From positions 10,312,105 to 10,376,104 of the forward strand of contig JAJEKV010000051.1 of assembly GCA_021234155.1 (NCBI GenBank): DNA of 64,000 nt. Reading direction: 5' to 3'. The notes beneath the pieces are model-generated. The model searched no databases. It had not been told where the DNA came from and saw only the letters and a program-made list of their open reading frames with translations. Each line of letters begins with the position of its first letter. Within the stretch, counting starts at the first letter, position 1. The position numbers were made by a program, and so were the translations under genes. This document shows, piece after piece, positions 23,903-35,559 of the stretch. This DNA comes from Isoetes taiwanensis (taxonomy: Eukaryota > Streptophyta > Lycopodiopsida > Isoetales > Isoetaceae).

Positions 23903-25753
23903 ATGCCAGTTCGTCAAATTGCCCCAGTGTCATGCACTGCAGCCGTGGTGATCAAATCGCCCACTTCTAGGTAAGCTTACCTGGGTTTCTTTTTTCTCAT
24001 TGTATGATCTCTCATTATAGAGTAAAAAAAAAAGTGTTTCTACAGTTCTCTCTTTTTAGTCTTCAGAAGCGTTTCCTCTTGTAAAACATCAGCATATATA
24101 GTACATGCTCAGCTGATTTATACCTTTTCACAATTACCATATTAGGTAAGTTCTAACCAAATGAATTAACTGCACAGGTCATTTGAACGAGTGGATGGGC
24201 CGCCCCAATTTACTGCCGTGGCAAAATTAGTTGAAGTTGTCTTAGAAATCTTCTTACCACTTTTGGTGGCGTTGGATCATGCTCTTGAACTCATCATGGG
24301 TTGCTTTCATGCAAAGCCCACTAAACAAGCAGTAGGATATGAAGACCCTGTTGCTCTTGCTTCAGAAACTGCATGTGAGTTTTCATTGCTTTGAGTCGTC
24401 TGTGCATGGACAATTTGACATTCTGAAACGTGAAAGTGGATATCAATGAAATGTTTGAATGAATGAAATGTTTATTATTCGTCTATGAGACCATCAGGTC
24501 TAGAAGATGGCTATGACAACATATAAACAAAATTACTTATACTCCATAACATTTTAAATGATACTTCTCTCACCCTCATCACATCAGATCATATGAAAGA
24601 TATTAAAGGATATGGCTTGTTAGACTAGCCTGATTATCTGCATTTTTGTTCTATGGCAGTCAGTGTTAGTGAAGTTGAAGCTCTGTATGAGCTTTTCAAG
24701 AAAATTAGCAGTTCAGTAATTGACGACGGACTTATTCACAAGGTAATCTCTAGGCACTCATTGTTGTAGAATCGTGGTTATGCTTCTTGTCAGCATGTTG
24801 AATGGCTTGTTTTATCCAATACAGTGAACTAAATTTCTTGTTTTTGGCGACCTGTAAATAATCTTCTATATTCTGGTTGTGCATTTTGTAGGAAGAATTT
24901 CGTCTTGCGTTATTTAAGAATAGTAAAAAGGAGAACCTTTTTGCAGATCGGGTGAGTTTGTCTACGCATTTTGTCCCTTGGATTCTTATAAATCAGTATT
25001 GATATAAATTATTCTTGCAGGTGTTTGATCTATTTGATGTAAAGCGGAATGGTGTCATTGACTTTGGAGAATTTGTTCGTTCTCTGAGCGTTTTCCATCC
25101 AAATGCGTCACTTGAAGAAAAAATTGATTGTAAGATTTGTCCTCTCCTATGTTCCCCCAATTTGCATGGTAAATAGAGCTAATCAATGACTACATGTGGT
25201 TGCAGTTGCTTTTCAGCTGTATGATTTAAGGCGAACTGGATATATTGAACGAGAGGAGGTACTGAATTTCTTGCTCTTTATAGAAAGAACTTACCTATAA
25301 TATTTGGCTGAATGCTGTAGTCCTTGCAGGTTAAACAAATGCTAATTGCACTTCTATCAGAGTCGGACATGAAGTTGTCAGATGATGTGATAGAAACAAT
25401 CTTGGACAAGGTACTCTTTTTATGGTAGAAGTGCCGTATATTATAATGAAGTTTCTAATGTGTTTTGACTTTAATAATTTTCTTGCAGACATTTGCAGAA
25501 GCAGATACAAAGAATGACGGAAGAATCGACAAAGAAGAATGGCAAAATTTTGTTGCAAGAAATCCATCTCTCATGAAGAACATGACCCTTCCCTATTTAA
25601 AGTATTTCTTTCCCTTGCTTTTTGGTTGCTTTTTGGGTCAAGTTGTATATGTTCTGTTTATAATGATGGGTCGTTTATTTTCTCTGCAGGGATATTACAA
25701 CATCTTTTCCGAGCTTTGTGTTCAATTCAGAAGTTGATGACACGGCAACTTGA
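23903..25753 (+). CDS. CBL: Calcineurin B-like calcium sensor (CBL), nine coding exons
   Basis: Coding exons: 23903-23970, 24178-24374, 24660-24742, 24892-24951, 25021-25129, 25206-25258, 25330-25410, 25489-25601, 25690-25753; all introns are GT-AG. They join in frame to 275 residues. CBLs bind Ca2+ and recruit CIPK kinases to membranes. Residues 34-62 are hydrophobic, as in the membrane anchor of CBL10. Then MGCFHAKP (residues 63-70) matches the lipid-modified N-terminus of CBL1/CBL9. EF-hand 1 has the atypical CBL loop ([14 protein letters not shown]); EF2 [14 protein letters not shown]3 [12 protein letters not shown] and EF4 [12 protein letters not shown] are regular 12-residue loops. The C-terminal FPSF motif (261-264), whose Ser is the known CIPK phosphosite, is present. 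The first ATG has a weak context; the ATG at 24296 has A at -3 and G at +4 and would give a 213-residue CBL1-sized protein. A TATATA motif in intron 1 (about 24094-24100) could serve a second start site. Confidence 0.93.
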
Positions 25754-26699
25754 AGTAATTGATGCAATGATGAGTTGCCAAGTGGCATCATGTTGGCTTA
25801 TTAATTCTTTGTACAAGGCAAATATGTTCATTACGCTAGGTATTTCTGGGGAAGCTTTATCCAGTGTCACTGTATTTTACCCCATCCCTTCAGCATCGAT
25901 GGGTGTCTTCATTGGGCTAATTACATGAGTGAAGAATATTATATAAGTTGGTGGATGATAGTTGGAGTGTCTGGAATGTAGCAACATCCAGCTCCTGCAC
26001 AGGCCCAAAATAACCCTGAATTTTTTCAAGACAGCTGCCAGCAATTAAAGCTTCGTTTGTGTAGATTACACATAGACGTTGTACTTAAATCATTATTTCC
26101 GTTGGTAAGTCCAACCTGAACTGATAATAATAACAGGCGTCTGACCAGAAATTTTTTGTCTCAACACGCAACGTCCTACATGCATGCTGCTGCTTAGTCT
26201 TCAGATGGACTTTAATGCCATCCGTTTTTCATGTGCACTTTATCTCTAATATGTTAAGTTTGTTGTACTAACGTGCATACAATACTAAAAGTATTGCATT
26301 CAAGCTGGATTGCTTAACAAAGTTTTGATATTATTATTATTATTATTATTAAATTTTTTTTTTATTTTATTTTTTTTTATTTTATCACTGTGCTAACTAA
26401 TTTAATTCAATTCATCTTTACATGAGCCCTAAGGCCTTTCGTCTCTCCTCAATCCATTCAAGAGTTTCTTATGTTTCTTTTCTGAAATTCTAGTATTATA
26501 GAAGGTAGATTCCCAATAGGGAAAAACTACAAAATACCTTTATGTTTTGACGAAATTCACGAAGTAAGTCTAAGTTTTGGTAATCTTTTGGGATGCCCTT
26601 GGCATGAGGGGAGTGACTTCATCCCCATGTAAAAGGAGTAGACTATTTAATTATTTTTCCAACTTTCCCATGGATCTTTGTTGTCTTTAGGAGCATAAA
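25754..26699. other. 3' flank of the CBL gene and AT-rich spacer
   Basis: Presumed 3' UTR followed by non-coding sequence. A TTA/ATT microsatellite and T-rich run lie at about 26330-26395. No gene recognised. Confidence 0.5.
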
Positions 26700-29435
26700 T
26701 GTTATAGAGGTGGTGTGCAGAAGTTGGCTATCATTGTAGGTTTTAATTATAATGTCCTGCTTGTTACTGCTAATTCAGCTAAGGCTAGTGTCCTCACTGC
26801 TTGGAAGCCTTCCCTTAATGTTACTCTTACTCAAATAGACAGATTTTTGTGGGCCACCTTACAGACCAAGATTCTGCGACTCGGACACAATAATTGATTG
26901 GTTATTTGAATATGGTTGAGTTTGAGGTTGATAGATGAGGTAGACGCACACAAATAGTTGAGAGATTTGAACAAGTTGTTCAGAGATGTGAATGTGAGCA
27001 GGCTTGTAGAGATTGATGGAGACCAATCCTTTACATGGTGTAATGGTTGGACTGGACCAGGTAGAGCTTATGCTCGGCACGACCACGACTATTATAATGC
27101 AATAACTACTGGCTTGCTGGGTAACTTGCGAATGACAAATATGCTTGATAGTTCTAATATCTGATCACAATCCATAGTGAATTTCTGATACAACGCTAGT
27201 GCAGAGACGAGCAGCAAGAACTTATTTCAAGCTTAACACTCATATCAGACCTTGGGTTTAGTGTTGGATGCAGACGTGCTTGGCCCTCTACATTTTGTCA
27301 TCTCCGAGGTATGTCTAGTGTCGTTGCTGCTTTGGGTGATGTTAAATCCTTTCTAAGCAGTAGGGACGTAGGAAGGCTCAAGAAAGTTGGGGCTGGTTAC
27401 CAACTTTGTATCTGGAGCTTCAAATGTGTCGTTCATAATCCCCTTTATAAGGTCTTTGAGAGAGAGAGAGATATTGGTAGAAATAAGTATAGAGCTTATG
27501 CAAACGACTCAGGCTCACATTAAGGCTAGCTTGGATTGTTAAAATTGGTAGATAGGTGCTCTTACTTCTTCTTTAGGGCTGCCAAGAGAAGACGTGTGTC
27601 AAGCTCTATTTTTTTGCTGCTGTTACCTGATGGCTAAGAACTGTTCGAGGCTACACAGTTGAAGCAATTTCTTTTTGATCTCTTCTCTTCTCTTCTTGTC
27701 GAGCGCCCTCTACCCTTCCAAGAGGACATGCAGGAGGCAGTTTTGTCTAAGACCCTTCCTATTATCTCCTCACAACAGCGTGCTCAGTTAGAATCTAACA
27801 TTACTGTGAATGATTTGCACTCTGTTGTGGATTACTTTATGAAGTGTAAGTGCACAGGCTTGGATGATTTTTCTGCAGGGTTTTTCCAAACGTGTTGGCT
27901 AGGTGATTTCAATGCTTTCTCCGTGTTTCATCGGTTCAGGAGCTTGGATAAGACCCTCAATATTGTCTTGTTGCATTTCTCTTATCCCTTAATATAAAAA
28001 ACCTAAAACCATTTCTCATTGGCGCTCCATAACTTTGCGTTCTACAGCGTATAAGATCTTCGCTAAGGCCTTGGCAGAGAAAGTGTGGGATATTTTAGCA
28101 GAATCTATTTCCTTCACAGTGTCAGGTTTTTTGTCTGAGTGTTGTATTCTTGATAATGTGGTTGCATCTTATGAGAGGATGTATTGGACGCTTTTAAAAT
28201 GTTAGCACATTGTGTACCTTAAATTGGATTTTGCTAAAGCCTATGACATTGTTGATTAGAATTTCCTACAAAAATGTCTTCTGGCATTGGGATTCAGAGA
28301 GTTGTTTACCAGGGATGTTATGAAGCTCCATCTATCTGCTCAATCTACTAAGCTTTTCAAAGGAGAACAGTGGGCTGTGTTTTATAGGCAGAGGAATTTC
28401 ATTAGGGATATGCCCTTGCTCCATTATTGTTCACTATTGTGGCAGAGGTCTTGTCATAGTTGTTCTCTTCTGCTATGCAAGATGTGCAAGATGGCATAAT
28501 TCAGGACTTGACTATGGAGGATGGATCTTAAGAAGTCTGTAATCAGTATGCCGATGACACATTTCTCTTTCTAATGGTTGAGGATGATAATCTTCAAAAT
28601 ACTAAGCTTCTACTGGACTCTTCTTCATTGGCATCTGGGGTTCTTGTTGGATGGTTAAAGTGCTCTGCTTTATAGACCTTAGATGTTGAAGTTCCTCCAT
28701 GTGTTCATGAACATTTGTGGAAAGTACTTTCTCATGACTCTTGGGCATTCCTGTAGGTATACATATTTCTACCTCAGATGCATGGGATGTTATAGTCAAA
28801 GGCTTGTGTACGCATCTTCTCTGGTGGAATTGAGCAAAGCTCTCTTTGGCAGAGAAGATAATAGTTGCGAAGCATGTCCTCCACTCATGTTTATATGTCA
28901 TCTGCAGTACTTGCATCACAATCAAAATTTCTGGAGGTTGTAGCAATTGTTCGCCACTTCTTTTGGGCCGGTATTGAGACAAGTGTAATTGTGAAGCTTG
29001 CTTCATCCACGTGTATCAAGCTAAGATTTACTGGTGGGCTAGGTATGTTTGACTTTCCCTTACAGAGTAAAATTATGATCTCCAAGTTCATCTGTCTCTA
29101 CCTGGTGGGCATGGTTCATTCGCCTGGAATGAGGTTGGTTGCATAAGCACTTGGATAGTGTATTTCTTTTGGGAAACCATCACTTAGGGCAGTTCTTCCT
29201 TTGTGTCTCTTTTTTCAGTTTCGTTGCTTTCCCCTTCTTAAAGGGCCTACTTGATTCTTGGGAGACAGTTCGAGCCTTGTTTCAGATTAATCCTGATGCT
29301 TACGCACAGTTAAGCACTCCATGTTGGTGGATTCCTCTCGATAATCGTATGCCTTTGTGTGCTATTGTATATCCATTGACTTAGCGGCATTCTCACAGTT
29401 GATGCTTGGTATGAGGTTGGTCCAGGGATAGGTTC
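26700..29435 (+). pseudogene. LINE type B, highly decayed
   Basis: Ordered fragments of one LINE ORF2: endonuclease C-terminal part (27000-27100, GDQSFTWCNGWTGPGRA), linker (27311-27523), start of RT (27659-27900, KCKCTGLDDFSAGFFQ), RT palm (28215-28340, YLKLDFAKAYDIVD), catalytic YADDTFLFL (near 28548), thumb (STHVYMSSAVLASQ, GGLGMFDFPLQSKIMIS near 28880-29085) and a last recognisable piece (AWYEVG near 29405). It matches 14078-16296 block by block. Many stops and frameshifts; both ends indistinct, no poly(A) or TSD identified. Confidence 0.75.
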
Positions 29436-30599
29436 AATATTGAATATATTTTATACTCAATACATATGATTTGAATGATACGACACAATTTTGAAGTGTA
29501 ATATGTCAAAAATACAGCAAAATAAAAATAAAATAAAAAAAATCCGGCATTGAAATTTTTATACATAAGCAAAAGAACGGTTTCACTTATGCGAAACCCT
29601 TTTCGTGTAAGCGAAAATTCGCATAAGTGAAACCATTTCTTCTCTTACGTGAAAGCAAAAACATTTCACGTAAGTGGAAGGACGGTAAGCGAAAATTTGT
29701 AAAGTGTTTTGGTGCATTTTGTTCAGAAAAAAAAAAAGAGTTTTTGCCCCACTGTTTGGTTTGTTTTGAGCAGCTGTGATATATATATAAGAAAAATCTA
29801 TTTAGCCTTAGAATTCACCTCAAACATTGACTTCAGGTTGAATCAACAAACTCCTTAGAAAATAGTCTGCCTTTGAGGTGTGTTTTGTGTCATGGGCATT
29901 ATGTCCGAATCTGTGTAGTGAGATCCCAGGGTTTTCCGACCTTGGGTTCCTACCATGTTCCTTAGAGACTTATAGGTTCTTGTCCTCCCCCCTTGATGCT
30001 CGAACGGAACGTCGATGTAACATATACATAGTGAGCTTGTTCCTTCGCACATATATATGTCGGTCTTTAGTTCGAACAATTAAGGAGTCTTTAGAAGAAC
30101 AGAGATAGTATCCCTAGCTAGCAGCAGCAATGGTAGCCACAGGGCAGCTGGTCATTCATCTACATCGAGCGGCGTCTGTGGTCATGCATCATCTTCTAGG
30201 GGTGCGGTGTGGCATGGCCGTAGGGGTCACAGCACGTGGAGGAAGTGTAACTCGAAATACCAATGGTTGAAAGAGAGGTCCAAAGTGGGGGTTTGTGAAG
30301 GAGTTCGGGTAGAATGAGTGAGTACACGTTCATAAGTGGATCTGCGACAAGAATCCGAGCTCATATTTTACGGGCACTAAGATTGGAGTGCAGAGTTGTA
30401 CTGCATCTTCCGACCTACGACAAGATGCAATTGAAAGGTTGTCCCAAAAAACAACAACAATAGCAGAAAAACACAGCTAAAGGACAATCAAGGACCATGC
30501 TAAGCAGAAGAAATCAATTATACCACTACTCCTGCTGTGTCGATGTACCAAGCAGAGGGTGGACTAGGGTCAATAGGTGTAAGCACAGACGAGAAAAGA
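29436..30599. other. Spacer with stem-loops; possible 5' part of a hAT element
   Basis: AT-rich sequence with two perfect stem-loops (29579-29674). From about 30110 the composition changes and a Cys/His-containing stretch (30230-30300) could be the N-terminal (BED-like) region of the hAT transposase that follows, but stops interrupt every frame and I cannot confirm it. Confidence 0.35.
29579..29674. repeat. Two adjacent perfect stem-loops
   Basis: Arm GGTTTCACTTATGCGAA (29579-29595) pairs perfectly with 29618-29634 (17 bp, 22-nt loop). Just after it CTTACGTGAAA (29644-29654) pairs with TTTCACGTAAG (29664-29674; 11 bp, 9-nt loop). The loop of the first and the flanks carry further GTAAGCGAAAA-like variants of the same word. 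Confidence 0.75.
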
Positions 30600-31719
30600 A
30601 TGGATGACACAATTGAAATAGTGGAAAGATAGGCTAAGCAACAGAGGGTTAATCAGTTTTTAATATCAGAGAAACTGAAGAAGACACAATTGAAGGTCGT
30701 AGAGGCATTCTTATATGCAGGACTATCTCCATATGCCTTCCAAGAAGTTGCCAAAGCAGGGTCGGCTTTCAGGTTGCTTTCATACAAGCATGCCAATAAC
30801 AAGATGGTCGATGAAATACACGGGAAAATGGTCGAGAGGGTGCAGATGAAGTTGTGTCATGTTACTGAAGCTAGGTCGGCTTCACTAATGACTGATGGTT
30901 GGAGCAATGTAAACAAGGACCACCTCATAAACTTCATGTTCGGGTATCCAAGGGGTGAAGTGTTTTTGAAGACCATGGAAACCAAAACCGACCAAGTGAC
31001 AAGAGATTGGATTTTTCAGAAGACAAAGGCTGTGATAGAGAGCTTTGGACTGAAACGAATCTTTCAGGTTGTAATGGATAACGCTCTAATTGTAAACTAG
31101 TGGCTAAATTGTTAGAGTCAGAATTTCCAGGATTGCACGCCATCAACTGCCAATGCCATTGCCTGAACCTGTTGCTAAAGGATTGGTTCTCACAGCACAC
31201 TTGGTTCAAAGATCCCATTCAAAAAGCACGTCGTCTTGTGAAGTTCATTACCAAAAAGCCGGCAATTTATGCCATCTACAAGTTATTGCATCTGAAGGCC
31301 CTGGCACTCATGAATCTTGGCCAGACCCAATTTGGTCCCAACTACATTTGTCTTGAAAGAGTGCTTAGGTGTCGTGATTGGATTATCTCCACATTCAATC
31401 ACACGGACTTCTTTGAATGGGAGCAGAGACAAAAGGGCAAGAATGCATCAAAAAATTGACAGCAAGCCGCTGCCCTTCGAGAAATGCTTGGGCAGGAGAC
31501 ATTTTGGAAAGGCATACAGAATGTTGTGAGGTGCATGCAAACTGTTTGTCATGCCATCAAAACGCTTGATTCTTCGAAGGCAAGCACGGGTAAAATCTGG
31601 AGGTGTTGGCACTTGATTCAATCATTCTCAAACGTGATGGGCCCAATGCGCCTTTTGATAATGCCAAGCACACAGCACTACTCAAGGACTTCATTGTATG
31701 ATGGTACAATGACCTTCAC
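30600..31719 (+). pseudogene. hAT-superfamily transposase, DUF659-type, 5' part
   Basis: Frames at 30690-31100 and 31100-31459 join with one frameshift. Seen: SLMTDGWSNVNKDHLINFM (the DUF659 catalytic-domain hallmark with TDGW), VVMDNA, then CQCHCLNLLLKD typical of hAT transposases, and further helical sequence to LLKDF.V.WYND just before the break. At about 31698 a TGA stands where a Trp codon is expected, and another stop lies at 31457-31459. The gene continues at 37243 after a nested LARD. Inactive; terminal inverted repeats were not found. Confidence 0.8.
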
Positions 31720-33397
31720 TGTAACGGACCTAGCAACCTAGCACCAACATTAAGATGTAAGTAACATTGCCATTACATAAGAGTGCATTTTCAATGGTAA
31801 AATAAATGATTATGTGCTAGGAATACATGCATGCAATGTGTCCATGCATGCAATGTGTCCATGCATGCATGCAAGGGCATTGCTGGGTTATATAAGCGCA
31901 ACAATATTATTCTTGATTTATTGGGGAAGGAGTTTTCCATGGGGAAAGAAGTCTTTTATGTGATGGTGAAGCATTCGGAACTAGATAGATTGCAGGTGGA
32001 TTGCTAAAGGAGCAAGTTGCGTGCAGAGATCTGGGAGCGTTGCTGGCAGTGCAGAAGAAGCAACGAGATTTCCAGGTGGGGATCAAGCCTTACACCTGGG
32101 GTTTTCTAGTGTTTGTATAGTTGTGTTGATTTAATAATGATTGCTTTGAACGTAGTATAAACTTGGAGTTAAATCATATGAGCATGGTCATGAATAGAAT
32201 AGAATAGGCATGCATGTTAATGGATAGCGAGCATATTAACCAATTTAATAAACTAGTTAGCAGGGTTATGGAAGCCACCGTCATTAAGGTTATAAGTAGT
32301 AATTTGAAGGAAGTTGATCTAGTTAAAAGTAATAAGATATTAGTGAAGGTTGTATTTTGCTTAAGCACCGGGCATTGCATGTTGCATGGTAGAGATAGTA
32401 ATGTTTATATGAGCGTATAGAGATAGTAATGTTTATATGAGCGTATAACTGGATTTCCTTTGTTGCATGAGGTGTAAGTTATGGAATTTCTAAGGTAAAT
32501 TTGATATGGAAATGTGCCTACATATTGGGTGGAGTTCATAGTATTGTGATCTATGTGTAGTATAATTCTTTGATATAGACCTCTGGGGCCGGAGTCTAGG
32601 TGCGCTGGTCTAGACTCGCGGTTATTGCACAGTGCTATGTAAATGGTATTATTTGAACATCGGGCGTTGGTACCATATGGTACAACGTCATGCACAGTTA
32701 AGTGGTCCTCCAATGCTGGACGCAGCGTGGATGGGTGTGTACACACGTGGTTACCCCGCCTCTATGTCACTGGCCTGATCAGCCGAGTTGACCTTGCTCA
32801 GACCCAGAGGAATATTGGTTGCAATGTTGATGCTACGATTGCTTGGTTATTATATATGTGGTCTTCTTTGTTGGAATTAAGTTGCATTGGTCATGCTTGT
32901 TGGACTAGTTACTTGGATTGCAGGGGCGAGGCTACGGTAAGGTTATGTTGTTGTTCTCGGTTAATGCTTTGTTTTGTTGATGCTAGACATCCTAGATCCC
33001 CGATCCCCACTTAGTCCGTGTGACTAACCCCGTGGTTGATGGTGTAAGCAGAGGTGTGAGATGCTCCGGAAAGTAGCCAAGCTTCGGAAAGGCGAGAGTA
33101 GAAGTGTGTGGATTGCTATTCAATAAACTTGATTATTATTACTATTATTATTATTAAATATGGGCTTGAAGTTACAATTATTAAGATCATTCATTGTGTG
33201 CGGGGATATTGCTGAGTAATGGGCAAGTACATGTTTGGAACCTTAGAATATGTACAAAGACTAAATTCTTTACCTAAGTGTTAATTGTTGCGGATGCATG
33301 AGTTAATTTCTTAAGTTTTTAAGCTTAAGTAGATCCAATGGTCGAGATTGATGGGATCTCCAGTTACCATAAAGGTTAACTGGCCAGGCCCGTCACA
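31720..33397 (+). repeat. 5' LTR of the LARD
   Basis: TGTAACGG...CCCGTCACA. Contains a CATGCATGCAATGTGTC-type minisatellite (about 31825-31875), a duplicated 28-bp unit GAGATAGTAATGTTTATATG... (about 32391-32446), the palindrome GTGTGTACACAC (32735-32746), the stem-loop TTAGTC-N5-GACTAA (33011-33027), and AATAAA at about 33122 followed by a TTA microsatellite. Confidence 0.9.
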
Positions 33398-35521
33398 GTT
33401 GGTATCAGAGCATAGTTGGATCCTTGGATGTATGATAGCGAAGTCTAGATTCAAGTTGAGGTTGTTGGATTATGCTAATAGTATTCAATTGAATATATGT
33501 GGAGATGATGGCCTTAGAGGAGGCGTGACAAATTGTTTTATGAAGGTATGTGAAATTGATTACATGGTATTTCTATAATCTTGGTTGATTTCCTATTCTG
33601 CAAAGCAGACAAGCTAGAAAAATGTACTTCATCAAGGGGCTAACTTTGATTTAGGGTTGCCAATGTGCGCATAGCATGGAAGTGATGCTTGAGGGAGATT
33701 AAGTTACAGGTATTGTGTTTCACTTTGGTAACCACTCCTTATAGTGTAGATGTGATCTCGTAGTAGTATACTCTGGTGGCAAGAAATTTTGGAATAAGCA
33801 GTGCAAGATATATAATATGATATTCAGGGAAGGTTCATCTCACCATATCGGATGAATAAGATTCTTGATGTGATGTTAAGTGCATTCTTTTGAAGCTAAA
33901 ATTGAGAAAACCAGGCAGCATCCATATATTGATATCCAGTGGTAAAATAACAATAAGTTTCTAAGTTGATAGCATTCAGGCTATGGTTGGATAAGGTTAC
34001 AACATGGTGGTTGTAAGACAAATTTTGAGAATGCTTAGATATGGTTATAAGATAAGATTGACATGATAGTTGGATTGAAGCTCATGTGTAAATAGCAGAT
34101 GTGTGACGTAGAAGGAAATGTCATGATTACATCATGGTCCTACTTGAGGTCTATAAAGTTGTTGGCCTCAGGGTTATGGCTAGAATAGTCAGTGATAGCC
34201 TTGAAAAAGTTCTTGGCCTTGAAAAAAAATTCTTGGAGTATAAGAAAGCACTTAATGGAACAAAGTGGTCAGGTTACGCATTTATATTTAGAGAATGTAT
34301 CCACTTAAATTATGGCAGATTGAAGAATTGATTGGCCAAGGTTGAACAATGTTATCCATCTTATGGATAAGGAAGAAGAAGAAGACGATGAATAGAGGAA
34401 TAACATATTTAATTGTGGTAGTAGGTAAACCATGAAGTGAACGAAAGAGTTGTCAGATAAAGCCCAGACATGAGATAAAGGCAGAGGGAATGTATAGACA
34501 TGGGGAAGTGCCATTTTTGAAAATCTTAGAATGTAATAGAAGAGTTGTAAGCACATCTAGTAATGGTGCTTCCATGTATCGTAATTATTTGGCATGCTAG
34601 GAGTAATTGTAGATTAATGGAGGGATGGTGATTGCATTACTTGATTAAGGATACAGTCAAAGGATTGAAGTTGTGAACGAAATACATGAAGTAAGAGCTT
34701 CATTGAAATTAACAGCAATTGATGCCTATAAAATCTTGTTGAAAGACTAACCAGTGTGATGGGGTAATATGTATGGAAGTAGGCTAAATATAGAGGCCAA
34801 GTGTATAGCCTAGGATACTTCAATGTCATTGGATGAACTCGTAGAGGAATTCTCTATACCATGGGTTATAATTCTTATGGGATCCCTTGTATCAACTTAA
34901 GTATGTTACCAAGCTATAAGATACCCAGACTGGGGGACTTGATTATGTATTTTGCTTGTTACTTTTTGGATTTGGCCACCCAAGAAGTCTTGAGAGATTA
35001 CATATCTAGTTCGACCTGAGTATCTCTTTCGAATGGTGGGTTTTTTTTTCTATGGCACGTACCTTCTTAATGAAAAGTTGCGTTAACTGCATTACGTTTA
35101 TTATATTGAATTGGATATGTAGTATACTCATAATATTTGAGTTAGTTCTAGACTTGGCAGTATGTTAAATTGAATGTTAGAAGGGTCGTGCATTGGAGCT
35201 ATCTAATATGTATCTTTCCTTTAGCTTAAATTACTTGTATGAAGCTAGCTTTGAATTTTCAAGTTTGGAGATGCATCATCTTGGATTGGAAGGCTAAGCA
35301 ATTGTGTTTGACAAGGATGGATCAGTTCTAAGGGACAAAATTGTATTCATTTGGGAGTATGTTGAATTGAGGATTAAGATGTGGAAGCATAAAGGGAAGA
35401 GACCCGAGTAATTAAGGAGGCAGACTATAAAAAAAAAATTAGATCAATGGTTGGGTTTGTTCCAAGGAAGATGTCACAAAGGGAGATACAAACTAGATTT
35501 TTCATGAGTGCTCTAAGATGC

Positions 35522-35539
35522 ACCCATGAGGACATGGGT
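35522..35539 (+). promoter_or_regulatory. AGGA-loop hairpin upstream of the polypurine tract (LARD)
   Basis: ACCCATG AGGA CATGGGT, perfect 7-bp stem, 20 nt before the 3' LTR start. Sequence and spacing match the giant-LTR family although most of the internal domains differ. Confidence 0.65.
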
Positions 35540-35559
35540 TGAATTTTTGGAGGAGAGAC

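Noticed and set aside
24191..24394. Stand-alone 67-codon gene starting GTG
   Set aside because: It is exon 2 of the CBL gene running into its intron.
27008..27110. Possible independent gene around FTWCNGWTGPG
   Set aside because: The phrase and the ordered RT fragments after it are those of a decayed LINE.
31800..31880. CRISPR-like short repeats (CATGCATGCAATGTGTC units)
   Set aside because: A minisatellite in the LARD LTR, present in both LTRs; no spacers and not a prokaryotic context.
32214..32420. Frames of 66-123 codons present twice (32.2-33.0 and 36.0-36.9 kb)
   Set aside because: They lie in the two LARD LTRs and are conserved only because the LTRs are nearly identical.
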